Positions 1-12,043 of a DNA stretch of 64,000 nt are shown one piece after another (position 1 is the first letter of the stretch; each line of letters opens with the position of its first letter). The position numbers and the translations under genes were made by a program. The notes under the pieces were generated by a model, which was given only the letters and a program-made list of their open reading frames with translations, was not told the origin of the DNA and made no database searches. Where the stretch lies: positions 22,942,501 through 23,006,500 of the forward strand of contig NC_083387.1 of assembly GCF_031755915.1 (NCBI RefSeq). The letters run 5' to 3'. Source of the DNA: Ziziphus jujuba. Its lineage: Eukaryota; Streptophyta; Magnoliopsida; Rosales; Rhamnaceae.

Positions 1-198
1 GAAATTATGTACAAGATTAATTGTGGCAATCCTGAAGCCACCAGCTGATGCCATCGTGTTATCAAACAAACCCTTTCACTGAAAACCAAAGGCAAAGGAG
101 TTGGGGAGAAGCAGACAGTAAGTACCAAAGATGTAGATGGCACCAACTCTTGAGCTTGAACTGTAATATTATCTTCCTGGAAGTGTCCAGGCCAAATG
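1..198 (-). other. 3' flank / probable 3' UTR of the thaumatin-like gene
   Basis: This lies immediately downstream of the TAA stop at 199-201 on the minus strand. Short open stretches can be read here, but none matches a family I recognise. It is most simply the 3' untranslated region and flank. No clear polyadenylation signal was singled out. Confidence 0.45.
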
Positions 199-3100
199 TT
201 AGTCATAAAGTTTGTAGGCCAGCAAAAATGATGCTAGACTAGAGACAGCAATAAATTGCGGTTGAGCCAGACCTGAAGATGAAGAACGGCTTGAATGTTG
301 GCTTCTTAAATACATCATGGTCTTGTTCACCAGGGGTAGCCCTATCCCATCTTTTCTTGCTCCCAACACTTTTTGGCTGTAAGTTTTCATAGAAAACATT
401 CACGTTATGTTTCGTGTTATAAATTTTAAGTTACAATGCAATTTAGCCAACAAAATTTGCAGAGTAAGCAATACTCAAGCAAAACATGGTTCAATGCAGT
501 ATCAACATATATAACATCATACATGTCAAACAAACAAGCAATCAAGCTTTGTAACCATCCAGTAAAGGTTGTCAGGAGAAGAAAGTTATGGTTGTATTTT
601 ACATATAAAAAAAGGAAAAAGAAAAAGAAAAAAGATATCGTCTCAAATAGCATAAACTATAGGAAAAAGATATGACACACCTCCAACTGCTCATCGCAAC
701 ACAATGGGAAGTAAAGTAACAGCAGTTTTTGAGGATGATCACGTCCATCAACATTAGCAAATATGATCTTTACTGTGGTCCGACAATCAAAATTTTAAAT
801 GTTAGACAAGCCAAGTCTAATTTTCTGGATTTTGACGCGAGAGAATCATGAAGCAACACATAATTTGTCTAGTTCGGTAATCCAGTTCATTCAAGAGGCC
901 TAATATTTATGATTTCTTCTTCATGGCTAATTGAAGTCAAAATTTTCTAAATTACACTTAACAAAATGGTAGGACTTAAGTACTTGAAATAGACTCAGTG
1001 CATTCTTTTCAAAATAACTGTTGAAGCATCCAAGCGATCCAAAAGCTTGGCAGCCAAATTTTGGTTTGCTATTGCTAAGCCTAACGGACAAGCAGTTACT
1101 TGCTGGTTTCTTTACTAACATGAACATAATCACATATTTCACCAAAATTAGAAAAAGAAAAAAAGAAAAAAAGAAAAAGAAGAAAAAAATGAACATAATA
1201 CACATGATGGGAAACTATGCCCTTGAAGAGTAACTGTACAAGGTCATACCAAAAATTTGAACATAAAAGGCAGTTTTTGTTATATTACAATTTGAGACAA
1301 AAATCCAAAAATTGAAAACAAAAGAGAACCAAAAAAACTAGAAGGTGGTAACTATTTTTTCTTTTGAGAATAAAGTTCTAACTTTTCATTCACCGCTAAT
1401 CAATTGAACTTTGGTATTCCATACAGAAATGGTATAACAGTATTAAGTATTTGAAGTGATCTCATAACTTCTTTTCAATAACAAAACTAAGCTGATGCAT
1501 CCAAGCAAAGCCCTCAGCTTGGCAGGCAAATATGGTCCACTAAGAAGACTAAAAATGGTGAATCAATGACCACTATCATGATGGCAGACAGGCCACTATC
1601 CCCATGAGGATTAACAGAATTAATGCTATCATATTCATTCCACAATTTTTACAAAAACAGCTTCAAAAGGATACATCTCCAGACTCTGTTTTTTTTTTTT
1701 TTTTTTTTTTTTTTGGCTACTCTTATGTAATATTTGGTTTCTCCTCAATATTTTCGAAGTTATAAAATATCTGTCGAATACGTTCCTTTTTTTATTAGAA
1801 GAATTTGACAAAATCCACCATTTCACCAGTATATTGTAAAGCCATATGCTACATTCTTTTTTGATCTTTTGGTAGGATATATTATATGGTAGAAAGTTCC
1901 TAACATAAAATATCAGATATCATAATAGCAAAGGCTACATCTAGTCCAAATCAACAATTATTTAGCAATTGTGCCAAAAAAAAAAAAAAAAAACAATTAT
2001 TTAGCAGATTTATATAGTTTTTTTTTTTTTAATTATTTAGCAGATAAAGATAGGTCAGGGCATGGGCCAGAAAAAAGAAAAAAAGAAAAGAAAAGGGAGA
2101 TGGGAAAGGGCCCAGGTGACAGGCCCAAGAAGTTGGCCCAAAAGTTATGGAGGACGTACCCCACCGAACTAGGGGCATTATCACGTCCCAAATAATTGGG
2201 ACCCCAACTAATAATTCCTTCCTACTTCGATATCCACGAAACAACACCCCGAAATTTCTGGGCTACGCCAGCGTGGCAAACCATGATTTCCCAACGGAAT
2301 TACCTAACTACCCTCATCTTCCAACCTCTCGTAAAAAGCATGTGAAAATCGAAGAAAACCAAAAGAATTAGAAGCGTAAATTAACCTTCTTAGGAAAACC
2401 CCAAAAGAACCAAAAAAAAAAATAATAATAAAATAAATAAAAAAGAAAGAAATGTATTTTCACCTGGTATAAGGCAAAGGGCAAAATATAATCAAATAGT
2501 CGGCGGAGGCGCACGTGTAAGTGCTGGTCTTGTCATCGTACGCGTAGCTATACGAACGTGGGCAAGCGTGTTTAAAATACAGAGAGTATACCGACGGTGC
2601 ACACGTGTCCGGCGTAGCGTACGCCCCACTGCAGCAAAACTGCGGTTGGCCGAATGCCTCGCACGCGCTCCTGCACGCCACACTCCCCCGCCCGTGCTCA
2701 CGCGCCACCTTCAGCTCCGCCGGACACGCACCGTTCAGGTCCACCAAACAACCCGTTGCCCCGCATCCCCCTCTTGTACCTCCTTTTGGGACTATAAGCA
2801 TCGGAAGGTTGTACCCGTCCACCAAGCTTACGTCATAGAAATCCAAGCCATCGGCGCCATTTAACGTGAACTCGGCCAGCGTGGCAGGCGGCTTGGCTCC
2901 ACCTCCGGCACACTCTATCTTACCCGAACCGCAGTCAGCGGTCAGACAAGAGAATTTTCCCTGGGCGTCTATGGAGCAGTGGGTCCGAGCCCATATCCGA
3001 CCCGACCAATTTTTGGGTATGTGAATGGTCTTTGACTTGCCGCTATAGAGAACGAAGCCAGAGTTTGGGAGCTGCGCCGTCTGAGCTCCGGAGAGGAAAC

Positions 3101-3385
3101 CCGGCCATATGGTGCTCCGACACCTGTTTACTAACTTGAACGACGCTGAGTCAACTTCTTCTGGGCAGGTCAAATTCAAATTCAAAAAACACAAAAAAAA
3201 AAAAGGAAGAAGAAAAAGAAAGAATTGCGTTAGAGAGAAATGAAACTGGAAAATTAAATAGATTAAATTTTGAGGAAGATATGGAATTTTAAGGTTTTTC
3301 TTGGGTGGATTTAATTTTATTTACCTGAGAAGAAAAAGAGGTTGAGAAGTATGAGAATTGAAACAGAGACAAGGAGGCGATCCAT
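199..3385 (-). CDS. Thaumatin-like protein (PR-5 family) with a C-terminal GPI-type tail
   Basis: Three exons on the minus strand: 3325-3385, 2464-3160 and 199-376. All junctions are GT-AG and the spliced frame stays open for 311 codons plus TAA. Exon 1 encodes a hydrophobic signal peptide starting MDRLLVSVSILI. Exon 2 encodes the thaumatin domain (about residues 27-248), with the 16 conserved cysteines that make eight disulphides and the family end ADYLIIFCP. Reading past the exon-2 donor gives a stop after four more residues, so the donor (ACCAG/GTGAAA) decides the C-terminus. Splicing to 376 gives YTSQKVLGARKDG and a Ser-rich stretch, then a hydrophobic end (SSLASFLLAYKLYD). That is the usual tail of the GPI-anchored thaumatin-like subgroup. 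The likely location is therefore the outer plasma membrane or cell wall. A defence or glucan-binding role is family knowledge only. Intron 1 is 164 bp and intron 2 is 2087 bp. Confidence 0.9.
973..1540. repeat. Diverged direct duplication inside intron 2 of the thaumatin-like gene
   Basis: Two segments of roughly 90 bp, about 973-1070 and 1444-1535, align by eye. Both contain TTAAGTA(C/T)TTGAA, then TTCTTTTCAA, GCATCCAAGC and AGCTTGGCAG in the same order. They lie within the 2.1 kb intron, and neither keeps an open frame shared with the other. They could be two copies of an unidentified interspersed repeat or a local duplication. Confidence 0.55.
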
Positions 3386-4371
3386 AGCATAACAGAAAGA
3401 AAATAATGGAAAACAAAACGATCCACAAAGAGGAAGAAGAAAGGATCGGAAGCAGAAAGAACTTTACTTTTCTTGAGAAATCCTCAAAGAAGCGCATTGT
3501 ACTTCCTATTTTAGATTTTCATTTTTTTACTTTTTTTCTTTTTTCCTCTGCTTTTTAAAAATTATTACTATTATTTATTTTTACTAGCAGTAGCGTAATT
3601 CTGGTTCCTGGGCCATTGATTGCTCCAATTTTTACTTTTTTTTTTTTTTTTGGGTTTTCCAATTGGTGATGGGATGAAAGTGGTGTGGCCCATTTTCCAT
3701 ATCAGTCGACACGTTGTAAGTTGTAACCCACGTCTTTATTCTTCTTTTTACCCTTGAATCTTATTATCACTTATAACATGACAAGTACAGATAACTTCGT
3801 CTGGGACCCCACAAAAAAATAAAAAAAATACAACAGGTTCCAGATTTTGATCAATGCTCGCCAACTGAGCAATCTAAACTGTGCCTTGTTGCAGAAGGAT
3901 TTTGTGCGGTTCAAATTTATGGTAGAGACTGTTTTCAAAAGTACAACTCACAGCATGTATTTACTAAGGAGTAGGAGGTGCTATGGTCCACACTTTAGAG
4001 ACTCATAATTGCCCTGAAAATAATAGATACAGGTCAGCCGTGTATATAATCTATGATCTTTAATCTGATCTATGGTGGTTGCGTAGAATTAAGGAATTGA
4101 TATAACTATCACCAACAAATTTACACCACGCACAATCACATACTGGTCTACCATTTTTTACTTAGAAGGATCTGTTTGTCTACAGTAAAGTACATATAAA
4201 ATAGAATATAAACCTTATCCATATAAAATAGGATCTGTTACTTCCAAATAACAAATGAAAGTAAAAAGAAGCAGAAAATAAACCTTAACCAAGTTCTGTA
4301 AGATGTGTTAGAAACTTAGTGAGGCATAATGCTAAATGGGTCATGTTACAATTTGTGTTCTAGAAAAATAA
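3386..4371. other. Intergenic: upstream region of the thaumatin-like gene
   Basis: This is AT-rich sequence between the start of the thaumatin-like gene and the 3' end of the next minus-strand gene. The part nearest 3386 is a purine-rich leader-like segment (GAAGAAGA runs). No ORF with recognisable similarity and no clear TATA box was found. The 4290-4371 end probably holds the 3' UTR of the Myb/SANT-like gene. Confidence 0.4.
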
Positions 4372-5519
4372 CTAAGTTTGCCATAGAGACTTCAACCAGA
4401 TTAACCGCCGAGGTCCTCTGATGGTCATGAATGCAATTGCATTTTTGTCATCCTTGAGAACATTTACAGCTTTTGTGAACTCAATGTCATCCAAATCTTC
4501 CAATTTTTGCAACTCTTCCAGGCATTTCTGATACAAGTTTTTCTCATTCAATGCAATCCTTTGCACACCTTTTAAATTGGCTTCTGAGAACATATCGTAC
4601 AATGCATTCTCTACTATCTCCCCCACCTTATAGCATGCTCTTTTTTTACGACTAGACATTGTTGGACCGTCGGATTTTCGCTTCCTAGGTTGTGTGTAGT
4701 TTATACGGATTATTGAATCTGAATCCGCAGTGCCATCAACCACTTGTGCAGGAAGATTAGTAGGCTCAGAAGATCGAACCGTTTCGGTGTTACTGTTTCC
4801 CTCTTCGGTTGCCATGTGTATTGCATTGGGAAATTGGTGCTTCCCAGTAGCTCTTTCTCCTGTACCATTGTGTGACATGTCTCATCGTGAAGAATGGAAC
4901 TTAAAAAGAGAATTTAACAGTAAAAAGTGAAATAAAGATATACCTTCAAAAATAATGGACATTTGATTATAAAGAGGAAAGCTCTTGCGTCTAAATGGTC
5001 TTGCTTCACTCCTTACCTGCAATTATATATTTTTAAGATTCTTACATTAATATTGAAGAAAGAAGTGAGGTCCACTGCTTTGATCTAAAAGCTATAGTTG
5101 CGAAATTCCTTATATAAAATTGATATAATTTTGGAAAAAAAAGAAAAAAAAGAAAATGAACTTACAGCAATATAACTGTCCCACACTTTGTCATCAGCCA
5201 CAACCATTTGTCGAATTTCATCCCAACCAAATCCGGTGTGACCAAGCAGTGTTTTAACCACACCAAAATCTTTCTTCATCACATTGTAACGGTTTTTTAT
5301 CTGGTTCTCTTCTAAATTCAAACCAAATTTCTTATTAAAATCAAGTGTAACAGATCTAATCACTTCATTCTTGAATTCATTGTAAGCTGTTCTTCCACAA
5401 TTGTGTTGCTCTATGAAAAGCTCAACCAAATAAGCATCACGGGATGGAGTCCACTCTGCCTTTGGCCGACCAAGAACTCCTTCCTGTCCAGCAGACATCT
5501 GTCCCTCTGTGCTTACCAT
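4372..5519 (-). CDS. Myb/SANT-like DNA-binding domain protein
   Basis: Three exons on the minus strand: 5166-5519, 4944-5016 and 4372-4880, giving 311 codons plus stop. The donor after exon 1 is a strong GTAAGT. The 73-bp middle exon restores a typical family segment (RPFRRK.FPLYNQM) that unspliced reading misses. Residues about 22-118 form the Myb/SANT-like domain (Myb_DNA-bind_3 type), with WTPSRDAYLVEL, KNRYNVMKKDF, GFGWDE and VWDSYI. Basic stretches PRKRKS (207-212) and RKKR (220-223) look like nuclear localisation signals. The C-terminal block includes YQKCLEELQKL and NAIAFMTI, as in the plant L10-interacting-MYB-like proteins, many of which derive from Harbinger transposon accessory genes. 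It is probably a nuclear regulator with unknown targets. Start: ATG at 5519 is the first in frame; an upstream TTG at 5546 is not a credible start. An untranslated exon further upstream is possible. Confidence 0.82.
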
Positions 5520-7225
5520 ATGGGTCAAAAGTAGTCGAGTAGTCAAGTCTCACAAATCATTCAGGTTTTTATTTCTGATTTTAGTTTTGGTTTCATGTTC
5601 GAGTTCTAATAACTAGGATATCTGAATCAAGTTCCCATGAAATTACATGACATAAAATCAAAAGGTAACTTGACATGAAAAAGGCTTGAGAAATCTTTAG
5701 AAAGTTTACATGATGAAGTATACTCAGACTAGCAAAAGAACATGCTTTGGTAAGTTTGGTTTTTCGTTGGCCCTACATACATTGTTTCGAACTCAAAGGC
5801 TACCCTTTGAGGCCCACACCAAGATCATTGACTTTACACAAATATTTGTAAGAATCGCCCTTTTCTTTTAATTATTTTATTTTTTTTCTAAAGTCTTCAC
5901 CTACACCTAGAATATTAAGCATTTTCCTTGTTATGCACATTTTATCATGTCTAGATTGGCGATAGTAAACTTAAGAGAAATAGAGGTAATCTTTTACCCA
6001 GGAAAAAAAAAAGGGAGAAATAGGAGTAATAGGCATGATTTCCCACCTATTTATCTATAACTACATTGATTCATTTCCCTTATTCAACACGTATTTCCAT
6101 AAATTTATACTTGACTTCCTCCCCCCTCCAAAAAATTAATAATGATAATAATAATAAATAAATAAATAAGTACAAAATAAGCTTTAAAATTTCATTTTCC
6201 AAAGACAGTATTTTACTCCCTCTGCTGAACTAGTGGAAGAATGCTTACAATCATTTATGGAGGTCTAATATTATTTTTCAAAACCTAAAGAATAACTATA
6301 TTAACATGTGGAGGACCCCAACTTTTGATCGTATTCAACAACAGATAAGAACACATTTATGCCAAATAATTGACTTCCCAAATGCCCTCATTCGTCACAC
6401 AATTTGAAAAGAAAACAGATTAAATGCGAGGGTAGAAATGGTGCGGCTCATTTCAAATCTTATGCCAAATATTGTAATTTAATTTCCTTTCGTTGAAATA
6501 CTTTTCAAATGCTCAAGATTCGTCAAAAGGTGAAATAAACAACACCCCCCCGGGCCCCAAACAAAGCTTAAATGGTTCAGATTCAAAATTTTGGTAAATA
6601 ACTGGAAAAAAAAGTGAAGAAAAGCATCAGTGAAATGAAGCTTTCACAAAACAGACTTTATGTTTTATAAAAATTCGGAATATAACTATTTGATACCTTA
6701 CCCTTTAACTTTTTCTGGTCAATATTTGCGACAATTGATGCCAAATGAAAAAATAAAAGCAAAACAAAAAAAAAAGGGGAAAGAAGAATTGGGCAATTCA
6801 GACAAGCAAGGACATTTATTGACCAAGAAATACAAGAATGTATCAAAAACTTGGAAAATACAGTTAAAAAAAAAAACCGATGCATTTACATAGTACAAGT
6901 TTTCTAATAAATCACTATTTTCTTCCAGTTCATGCCAAAGAAAAATTGCATAAAAAAAAGTACACATATGCAAACAAAGAACAATTCACAATCCGAAAAA
7001 TAGTACAAGCTAGTTACTATTAATACGTTTGAGTAACAGTAAAAACCTAAGGAAATCTTCTTCAAACCTCACTTTTTTATTTGGGGCATGTAATTTTAAA
7101 GAATCAAATGAACAAAATTTAACAGTCGAGAAAAGTTTTAAACTTTAGTTTCCCACCATTTCTGGCTAACCAAACAGAGGACGATATAAAAATATTCGAG
7201 AATAAATAAAGCCCGAATAATCAGT

Positions 7226-7560
7226 ACCTGACAACTAAGCTCGATTAAACGGTGATCTTCCCTTCGAGAAGGCTGTCTGGATAACCGGAAATCGGAACTC
7301 CGGTGGCCGGAAACGGTCGAATCGACGCGCGCGGAGCTTGGTATTTAAAGCGAGTTGATGGTCGATAATAAGAGCGTGGCTAAGAATGGAAAGCAACGTT
7401 ACAGTATAAATGTTGCGCGGGACTACCGTTATAAAATGAACCCACCACATCACATCATGGGCCATCATCTTGTATAAGATCATGGCCGTCCATTTTACAT
7501 AGGCCTTGGGCTTCATTACAATGGGTCTTCGAAACTTGGGCCTCAAGGCCCTCAACCCAG
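7226..7560 (-). promoter_or_regulatory. Possible promoter and untranslated first exon of the Myb/SANT-like gene
   Basis: This is an unusually balanced-composition patch in AT-rich sequence. On the minus strand it ends with TTGTCAG/GTACTGAT, which resembles a splice donor. The upstream part carries several GGGCC/TGGGC(T/C) motifs typical of plant promoters. A leader exon here would be joined to an acceptor just upstream of 5519 across a 1.7 kb intron. This is inference only. Confidence 0.25.
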
Positions 7561-8003
7561 GTCTCTCTTGTTTTTGTTTTTTAAAAAGTTGGCATGGATT
7601 TTACTTGTTTAATTTCTTAGTTCGGGGAGCTTTATCATAAGTGATACATTCATAAAACACTTTTTAACAAGAAAACAAAATTATTCCTTTCTATTAATAT
7701 GTGTCCGCTGATATAATAATTATGTTAAAAAAATCTAAGGTTGATGGAGAACTTCATAATTGTCCTTTACTAAACCTTTATTTGTGTATTAATCGGCGAG
7801 CAAAATCATAGAAGATATATGATTGTGTACAAAATCTGTTTTACATTACATTTGAATAAGCTTTCACCAAAAATGTTATTGTATTCTGCAAGAAAATACC
7901 TCTAGTGCATACTGAGTTTGAGCATCATTCACTTTAAAAGCCTGGGTCTTAATGATATATAATAATTTGTTTCCTAGCTATCAAAAAGGGGAAAAAAGAA
8001 ATG

Positions 8004-8005
<2 letters not shown>

Positions 8006-8034
<29 letters not shown>
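8006..8034. repeat. (TA)n microsatellite
   Basis: Uninterrupted TA dinucleotide tract of about 14 units. Confidence 0.95.
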
Positions 8035-8037
<3 letters not shown>

Positions 8038-11000
8038 ATTGCTTTAGACACAAAAAGCTAAGTACATTGAGTCTACAACATGTCATCAAATTTAAACAAA
8101 TAGTCATTTTCGAAGCCAAAGGAATACAAATAGACAATATTTCAAAAAAAAGAAAAAGAAAACAAAAAAATAGGTGAGACATGCCAGAATATTTTCCTTT
8201 GCCTTTTTTGTATTTAGAGATTGTCCAATTGCAGCTTTAATGTTACACAAAAAGGAAAATAAAGTGGAACACATTTTCATTAAAGATAGGATTCTTTGGT
8301 CCTAAAAAAAAAATTTTGGTACCCAGATAGGGGCCATAAAAGCAAAGTTGTGCATAATGTTGTTTGCTCATCTATTGGCTTCCAAAACTCAATTATATTG
8401 CACGAAGAAAAATAGGCAGCAAACATATACTTTAGAAGTGGGAGTTGACTACACTAATTCAATTGATGCATATACCACAAAGTCTTTAGGACCCACTTCT
8501 TGCAATTGCATTTCAAGTCAATGTTGGTTATCAATTCCATGCCTCCTAGTTCAGCACACAAAAAGTGAAGGTGAACGTCCCTCATCAACACAAAAACAAC
8601 ACGTAGAAAAATTGTTCATCATCAAGAGAAAAGAAATAATATATGGTCTAAGAAAGCTTGGCTCCTTGCTGGCTTTTAGTCATTGCCAACGATCAATATT
8701 CAAAGTTTGAAATCCACGACATCATAAAATAACCAAAGATTTTACTTTACATATATTTTTTGTCTAAACGGAAAATATATATATATATATATATATGAAG
8801 AAAATAACAAATTTTAGTGAAAATGAAAATAAAGTGTATATGTTTTACTCTTTTTTTTTTTTTCTTTTTTAAACCCTTGATCTAATAAAAATATCCAACA
8901 ACATTGTAAGGTTAGTTGAGAAAATGTTTAGAGACAAAAATTTAATGGGGCCATTTATATAAGGTAGTAAGGAAGTTGCATGGGTTGCACTAATTTGAAT
9001 ATACAATTTTGATTTATTGGAACATAATTTTCATCTTATGTTGAAAATTTACTAATGTGGCAAATTTTAAGGCTTGCAAATTATTCAATTACTAATTTTG
9101 TTAGTTTTCGATCATTAATCAATCAAATTAAAATTAAAGGTGGCAATTTGCCTTATAAAACCCCCTCCCCGTAATGCTCCTTCCTTAATTGGACAAGGAT
9201 TGCTTGGTTAATTGGGCGGTGGGGCAGAGACATGGCAATTTTTTTCTTGCCTTGGACAGGGCTTGGGGCAAGGACGGACCCGCCCTGAATATGTTATATA
9301 TAATAAAATTTATTATTATTATTTCATATTTTTTGCACGTTTAATTATACGATTTATTTTGTTTTTTCTTTTGTTTAAAATGGAAATAATAATATTTCAA
9401 AATATTATTTAAAAAAAAAAGTTTTCAATAATTTTATAAATTAAAATTTGTTAAAAAAATAAATGGGGAAACTGGAATACCTGCCTCACTTTACCTCCCC
9501 TACAAATGGAAAAAGGGGTGTCGGTCCTACGAATAACACCTATTGTTTCACATATTAGTACTGCTATAACTTTATGTTTCTACTAGGTTTTATTATATAT
9601 GTGATGGAGTTCTTAATTAGGATTTGTGGGATCAATTTATTACCGAGTAATAAGTTATCTATTAATTACAAAAAATAAGTTGATTATGAATTTTAATTTT
9701 TATTCATATTCTAGATAAAAGAATTTCTAATTATATATTTATATATTTATGCATATATATTCTCACATCATTGAGAGTGGATTTGAACAAAGAGAATTTG
9801 ATGAGTGATATTATGATGGGTTTGTCCTATAAAGATATGCGAAGCAGTTTATAACCTCAACATGGTTCTTCCACACTCTGTTTACCCATGAAATTATTAT
9901 TCATCATAGGTTGACTCATAGCGTGAATATCCATCCCAACCACAATTTCCATTAATTTTCACATCTCCAATGGGCCTAGCGTGCCAATTCTTTACCACGC
10001 TAATGTCGTAAACGGTTTCTTGCCTAGGTGTTCATTACTTAATACCATTTTGGAAAACATCGTCCTTCCTTAATATGCATTATTTCTTTGGAAAAAATAA
10101 AAATAAAAATACAATGATATAAAGTTTTATAAATTTGTTCCCCAACTCAGACTCCAAATTATTCAACGACAAAATTCATACCAATTAACATGCTTTGTCG
10201 AGATGTAGCAATGAAAATGCTTTTATTTTCCTCCCTCAGCCACTTTAAAAGACTTCAAAATATTTATAATTTTTTTCACCTTTAATTTAAAGTGAGAAAT
10301 ATATATATAAAAATTTATAGACAAAATATTTAGCAGCTCAAATGGGATAATTATTGATCAGAAAATAGCTATCATCAACTAAAAGCTTATCTGAGAGTGA
10401 AGACCAAGTTTAGTCGATTATGTGATCTCTCACAGTCAAATTAAATATATGTTTATAATCAGTGGCCATAGATTAGGTTATGAGGTGGAGGGTGTAGAAA
10501 GTGATGGGTGAAGTGCAGTGTAGCAGATTGAGTCAAGGGGACACAAGCAACAGGGGATGTTTGTGGTCGTAGAGACTAGAAAGCATGACCAAACGAGGAG
10601 TTAATGTGGGGTGCTCCAACAAAACCCATGAATATGTTGCACTGCACCAAAACAAATGCCTTTTCTATCACCTGAACCACAACCATCATGCCTTTTCTAA
10701 TTATATCCTCACTACTTCAAATCGATCGTTTTCTTATTTATTTAAATAAAGACAAACTCATTATGATTTTTCATCATGATTATTATATGTAAAGCTAAAT
10801 CTATAGCTCTCCCAGCTCCACTTGTTCAAATTAAAAAAAAAAAAAAAACACAATATCTTTCCTAGAAAAAAAAAATTGAATATATATTATTATAGATATT
10901 TTTGGGTTTTAATACTTCATGCCCTAGATACTATGAAAAGTATTACATCTAACTAACTATTTATATTATGAGTGTTGTTCTTTTATTCACTGTTTGACCA

Positions 11001-12000
11001 CTAATAAAATCTTATATCATTTAAAAAATAATTATTCTTTGTATTTATTTATTTATTATTTTGAATAAGATGACATCATATTAATACTAATTAGATAACA
11101 AAATAAAATAGAAGATCTGGATTTTTACATCATATCATCAGTATAATTTTCAATAATCATGGACAATAGATTTAGAATAATTTATAATTTTATGCATCAT
11201 TAAAATAAAGTTTAGGACCTTACAAAACATTAATTGAGTATTGGAATATAAGTTACTGGTTATATAAACCATGTTACTCACGAAATGTTGTGTATATTTT
11301 TTTGTTGAGTGAGAGAAAGTTGCATGTGTTTAACTTTTTTCCTACATTTTCTATATATATTATGACATTTTAGCTGTGTCTTCATTTTTACACTAGTTTT
11401 TCTTCCCCTTAAGCTGATATATACAATTTCTCTTAGGAAAGACTGTTTGCTTCTGTTCACATGTTTTGCATTTATTAAAAAATTAATGATGGGTCAGAAA
11501 ATTAAAAATATCTGAATTTTATTTGTATATAAAGACTCGATCATGTACAGGAATTATTAGTACTGCAATCCGATAGCGTGGTGGGTGCATTTAGCTTTTT
11601 CAGTATACATACAAAAAAAAAATATTATGACTCTTAATTAATTTAGCCCACCCAAAAAATAAATAAAAGCAGAAGATCTACTTACCCTTGGCAGTAAGGG
11701 GGGAAAAAAAAAAAAAGGGGGTGAAGGGAATCTGAATGATAATGAAGAAAGAAGAAAGAAACAAACAAAAGAATATATAGAACCAAAAAATGAAATAAAT
11801 TATTAAAAGGAGTAGAATATATAGTAAGAGGGAATAAAAATGTGATAAAAATATAAAAAAGGTGGAAGTGGTCTTTCCAAGGGCACATGACCTCTCAATC
11901 TCTTCCATGGCTGTTTATTACATTGCCCATGTATTTGTCTTTATATACAAATTAGAAGGTTTTTTTGTTAAAAAAAATTCCAATTGGGGTTTGGGCTTAT

Positions 12001-12003
<3 letters not shown>

Positions 12004-12041
<38 letters not shown>
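12004..12041. repeat. (GA)n microsatellite
   Basis: Uninterrupted GA tract of about 18 units, about 1.6 kb upstream of the LAX start codon. GA tracts can bind plant GAGA-binding BPC proteins, but no function is shown here. Confidence 0.95.

Positions 12042-12043
<2 letters not shown>

Noticed and set aside
1..400. Alternative minus-strand frames around 130-380 that also look coding
   Set aside because: Only the frame joined to the thaumatin exon yields a known family tail. The others contain stops or cannot be spliced in phase.
2460..2463. Stop codon directly after the thaumatin domain as the true C-terminus
   Set aside because: A well-phased donor and a family-matching exon at 199-376 explain the sequence better. 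The stop applies only if the intron is retained.
5520..5546. Upstream start of the Myb/SANT-like protein at 5546
   Set aside because: The codon there is TTG, and the first ATG in frame is at 5519.
8348..8710. 120-codon open frame
   Set aside because: No recognisable domain, no intron-exon context and no promoter. Length is possible by chance.
9130..9540. hAT-like element suggested by GC-rich patches (GGGGCAAGGACGGACCCGCCC)
   Set aside because: No matching inverted ends or 8-bp flanking duplication could be found.
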